From Nitrospirales bacterium (lineage in GTDB: Bacteria; Nitrospirota; Nitrospiria; Nitrospirales; UBA8639), in NCBI GenBank assembly GCA_021604365.1, contig BQIZ01000016.1:1-36799 (forward strand): a DNA stretch of 36,799 nucleotides. The letters are read 5' to 3'. Positions 34,165 through 36,799 of the stretch are shown here, one piece after another. Every line of letters begins with the position of its first letter. Position 1 is the stretch's first letter. The notes under the pieces were generated by a model. The model did no database searches, was not told where the DNA came from, and saw only the letters and a program-made list of their open reading frames with translations. Both the position numbers and the translations under genes were made by a program.

Positions 34165-35697
34165 ATGAACCCAATTTCTCCTTTGCCCCTTGTTACGGGA
34201 TTAGAAAAACCAACCCAACCTGTTTCCAGGCATCGTTTATCAAAAAGCCGCTTCCTGGCGGGTTTGCAATGTGTTAAGCGGTTGTATTTGGAAATCCATT
34301 CGCCAGAATTAGCCACCCCGCCTACGCCGGATCGCCGGGCCATCATGGATATGGGCACAGATGTTGGCGTCGTTGCGCGTCAATGTTTTCCTCACGGTGT
34401 TCTGATTGAACACACACACCGTCAAATTCCTGCAGCTCTTCTTCGCACCAATGAGATTGTGGAGGATGCAGACATCCCGTCCCTGTTTGAAGGGGCGTTT
34501 CTCTGGCAAGGTATTTTGGTTCGTGTTGACATCTTGGAGCGGGTTGATGCTAGTCGTTGGCGGTTGATTGAAGTGAAGGCGACATCGAAAGTGAAAGCCA
34601 CGCATCTAGACGATCTGGCAATTCAAGCTGCAGTCCTGGAAGGAGCGGGCATCGAAGTCAGCGGGTGTTTTTTGATGCATCTGAATACCCAGTATTCTTA
34701 TCTTGGCGGAGATCTGAATTTAGAAGAAATGTTTGTTTTGGAAAATAAGACAGAGGAAGTGGAGGCGCGTCGGCCATTGATTCAGGGGCAGCTTGAGGAT
34801 ATGTGGAAGACGTTGGAGCTGGCGACGCCGCCCTCCATTATCCCTGATAATCATTGCTATCAGCCGTATGAATGCCCTTTCTGGAACCATTGCACGAAAG
34901 AGAAGCCTCCGCGTTGGGTGTTTCATCTCCCTGGCAGCTCGAAATTGCAATCGGTCCTCCTGGAGGAGGGGATTGAAACCATTGATGAGATTCCAGACCA
35001 TATTCAGTTGTCCGCAACTCAGCAACGAGTGAAGGATAATGTGGAATGGATCTCACCTCTCCTTCGGCCTCGTCTGCAATCAGTCAGGTTTCCGGTTCAT
35101 CATTTAGATTTTGAAACATTTATGCCGGCGATCCCGGCGTTTGCTCATACTCGTCCCTATCGGCCGATTCCCTTCCAGTGGTCAAACCATATTGAATACC
35201 CTGATGGCACAATCGTCCACCATCATTATCTGTGCACCGACGGCCGGGATCCTCGAGAAGAAGTGGCGTTGAGTCTGTTGGAGAGCGTAGGGGATGCCGG
35301 GACTATTTGTGTCTATTCGGAATATGAGCGTTTTCTGCTTTTTGGGCTGGGAGATGTGCTGCCTCAGTTGAAGCCCACCCTATCGAAGGTGGTTCGCCGG
35401 TTATGGGATCTTCTTTCGGTCATTCAGCAACATTATTATCATCCGAACTTTCACGGTTCCTACTCCATTAAAACCGTCTTGCCAGCTTTGGTTCCTGCCT
35501 TGGCCTACGATGATTTAACCATCCAAAATGGGGCCGTGGCTGCCGTCATGTACCAGAAAATGGTTTTTCATGAAACAGACCTAATGGAGCGTGCTCACAT
35601 CGCCCAGGCATTACATGAATATTGTGGCCGAGACACATGGGCAATGGTTGAGCTGAGACGGGTTCTCCTGGATCGTGCCGGAGGTTGCTCACCTTGA
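34165..35697 (+). CDS. DUF2779 protein: RecB/Cas4-like nuclease plus DnaQ-like domain (predicted)
   Basis: 510-residue protein of the DUF2779 type; the start LSKSRFLAGLQCVKRLYLEI is its hallmark. The N-terminal half has a PD-(D/E)xK-like core: D122 in VRVDILERVD, and E136-x-K138 in LIEVKATSK. Cysteines C36, C231, C237 and C243 (last three in HCYQPYECPFWNHC) are spaced like the Fe-S cluster ligands of Cas4/AddB nucleases, though the spacing is not identical. The C-terminal half starts with HHLDFETFMPAIPAF, a DFE exonuclease-I-like motif, and has HEYCGRDTWAM at its end, fitting a DEDD exonuclease fold. So it may cut and trim DNA or RNA; no activity is proven. ATG 34165 lies 13 bases after GGGAG; a TTG at 34117 would add 16 residues. 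No CRISPR array or cas gene is present. Confidence 0.8.
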   Translation: MNPISPLPLVTGLEKPTQPVSRHRLSKSRFLAGLQCVKRLYLEIHSPELATPPTPDRRAIMDMGTDVGVVARQCFPHGVLIEHTHRQIPAALLRTNEIVEDADIPSLFEGAFLWQGILVRVDILERVDASRWRLIEVKATSKVKATHLDDLAIQAAVLEGAGIEVSGCFLMHLNTQYSYLGGDLNLEEMFVLENKTEEVEARRPLIQGQLEDMWKTLELATPPSIIPDNHCYQPYECPFWNHCTKEKPPRWVFHLPGSSKLQSVLLEEGIETIDEIPDHIQLSATQQRVKDNVEWISPLLRPRLQSVRFPVHHLDFETFMPAIPAFAHTRPYRPIPFQWSNHIEYPDGTIVHHHYLCTDGRDPREEVALSLLESVGDAGTICVYSEYERFLLFGLGDVLPQLKPTLSKVVRRLWDLLSVIQQHYYHPNFHGSYSIKTVLPALVPALAYDDLTIQNGAVAAVMYQKMVFHETDLMERAHIAQALHEYCGRDTWAMVELRRVLLDRAGGCSP

Positions 35698-35845
35698 GGA
35701 GTGCGTTAAATTCCGTTGACCCATTCGTCTGTCGCTGGTAAAATTCCACGGGTTCTGTCATTCCCAGACTCCACCAGTCCAATGATGCCTGTGTCCTGGA
35801 TATTCTGCCTCCTCGCCAACGCAATTTATTGAAGGAAAACACCTA

Positions 35846-36298
35846 GTGAATATCCTGGTATTGCATGGTCCTAATCTGAATTTACTTGGAACTCGTGAGC
35901 CGACTATCTATGGCACCATCACCTTGGCCGAGGTGGATGTTTCACTGGAAGATTTAGGAAAGGAGTTAGGTGTTTCTGTCGAAAGCCGGCAATCCAATAT
36001 AGAAGGGGAATTGATTACCTGGATCCAGGAGGCCAAGGCACGATTTGAAGGGTTGGTGTTTAATCCTGCTGCCTACACCCACACCAGTATAGCCCTCCGG
36101 GATGCGATTGTGAGCGTGGGAATTCCTATGGTCGAAGTCCATTTATCAAATATCCATCGCCGGGAAAGTTTCCGTCGGCGGTCTTACCTTGCCCCGGTGT
36201 CGCTTGGCCAAATTTCTGGGTTTGGACCCCAAAGTTACCTGCTTGGACTGAGAGCGCTGGTTGATGCGCTTCAGCGGACAATCCCATTACACCACTAA
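35846..36298 (+). CDS. aroQ: Type II 3-dehydroquinate dehydratase
   Basis: 150-residue enzyme of the shikimate pathway; it dehydrates 3-dehydroquinate to 3-dehydroshikimate through an enolate. It forms a dodecamer in known members. Visible family motifs are [13 protein letters not shown] with the catalytic Tyr at 22, [16 protein letters not shown], the [15 protein letters not shown] substrate loop and [11 protein letters not shown]. Length is exactly the family's. GTG 35846 has AAGGA nine bases upstream and gives the canonical [10 protein letters not shown] start. It is followed 40 bases later by efp, a neighbour pair found in many bacteria, so the two are likely co-transcribed. Confidence 0.96.
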   Translation: MNILVLHGPNLNLLGTREPTIYGTITLAEVDVSLEDLGKELGVSVESRQSNIEGELITWIQEAKARFEGLVFNPAAYTHTSIALRDAIVSVGIPMVEVHLSNIHRRESFRRRSYLAPVSLGQISGFGPQSYLLGLRALVDALQRTIPLHH

Positions 36299-36337
36299 CA
36301 TTTCCGTTCACGTTTATTGTATGAGGAGTTTGATGCT

Positions 36338-36799
36338 GTGATAACGACTGCAGAATTTCGAAATGGGTCGCGTTTAGAGCTGGATGGGCAACCCTATTAT
36401 ATTGTGGAATTTCAACATGTAAAACCCGGAAAAGGCGGTGCCTTTGTTCGAACAAAACTGAAGGGCTATAAAACGGGGAATGTCATTGATCGTACATTTC
36501 GTTCTGGAGAAAAATTCGACGAGCCCAACCTTGAGGAATGCGACATGCAATTTCTCTATAACGCTGGCGAAGAATATGCCTTCATGGATATTAGTAGTTT
36601 TGAGCAGTTTACCTATCTTAAAAACCAATTGGGCGAAAACGTCGATTTGCTCAAGGAAAACACCGTCGTCAAAATTTTGTTGTATCATGATGAGCCGATC
36701 GCGGTAGAGTTGCCTGTCTTTATGGAGTTGAAAGTCGTGGAAACCGATCCCGGCATCCGAGGGGATACGGCATCCGGTGGGACCAAGTTGGCCGTTGTC
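36338..36799 (+). CDS. efp: Elongation factor P, C-terminus cut by window edge
   Basis: Translation factor that relieves ribosome stalling at polyproline stretches. 154 codons are visible, of about 185 expected. N-terminal KOW-like domain: TTAEFRNGSRLELDGQPYYI, with the tip lysine K32 in KPGKGGAF. That Lys or Arg is the residue modified by EpmA or EarP, or left unmodified, depending on lineage. Middle OB domain: GEEYAFMDISSFEQF, then LLKENTVVKILLYHDEPIAV. GTG 36338 is used because an earlier ATG is out of frame and stops at once; GAGGAG lies ten bases upstream. It runs off the right edge in frame (GGTKLAVV). Confidence 0.96.
   Translation, partial: MITTAEFRNGSRLELDGQPYYIVEFQHVKPGKGGAFVRTKLKGYKTGNVIDRTFRSGEKFDEPNLEECDMQFLYNAGEEYAFMDISSFEQFTYLKNQLGENVDLLKENTVVKILLYHDEPIAVELPVFMELKVVETDPGIRGDTASGGTKLAVV

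Noticed and set aside
34165-35697. A CRISPR-Cas locus around the Cas4-like protein
   Set aside because: No repeat-spacer array and no cas1, cas2 or effector gene within the window.
1-36799. tRNA, rRNA and long tandem repeats
   Set aside because: None was recognised by eye on either strand; a covariance-model scan would be needed to exclude small RNAs.

Overview
The window reads as a bacterial chromosome segment of roughly half GC content. I infer a Nitrospirota (Nitrospira-like) organism, with only moderate confidence: the gene mix (class I fumarase, short GT4 glycogen synthase, many sigma factors and two-component proteins, a TVP38/disulfide-reductase/DUF3047 cluster) fits that group, but no single marker proves it.

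Layout. 1-5.4 kb: a class I fumarase cut by the left edge (minus), a glycogen synthase (plus), then two paralogous small proteins of unknown function (minus) flanking a small TPR lipoprotein (plus), followed by about 1.2 kb with almost no coding signal. 5.4-9.6 kb: an EmrE-type SMR exporter and an MscS channel gene broken by a seven-base G/C run (minus), then a secreted His-rich TPR protein and a LuxR-type regulator (plus). 9.8-11.5 kb: an ECF sigma factor, its zinc-finger anti-sigma factor and a CxxC redoxin (plus). 11.6-16.5 kb: a minus-strand redox cluster with two FAD disulfide reductases, a TVP38-type membrane protein and a DUF3047 secreted protein. 16.6-22.3 kb: signalling genes among decayed DNA: a TPR fossil with an in-frame stop, a REC-PAS-HisKA-HATPase-REC hybrid kinase, fossils of a receiver domain and possibly of a kinase, a degenerate IS30-family element with recognisable ends, and a REC-GGDEF-EAL protein.

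22.9-36.8 kb: every gene is on the plus strand and the DNA is compact: rpoD with a strong terminator, an OmpR-type regulator and sensor kinase overlapping by 4 bases, a second sigma-70 factor with its own terminator, arfB, an oligopeptidase B, a ferredoxin-NADP reductase-like flavoprotein, hemW, a 0.55 kb AT-rich gap with DnaA-box-like sites, a DUF2779 protein carrying RecB/Cas4-like and DnaQ-like motifs, aroQ, and efp cut by the right edge.

Themes: transcription control (three sigma factors, one anti-sigma factor, one LuxR protein, three intact two-component or c-di-GMP proteins plus fossils), thiol and flavin redox chemistry, and translation support (arfB, efp). The left half carries mutational wreckage while the right half is intact. 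The least explained items are the paralogous small-protein pair near 3.3-4.2 kb, the homopolymer-broken mscS, the His-rich TPR protein, the DnaA-box cluster near 33.8-34.0 kb and the fused-nuclease candidate at 34.2-35.7 kb. No tRNA, rRNA or CRISPR array was seen.
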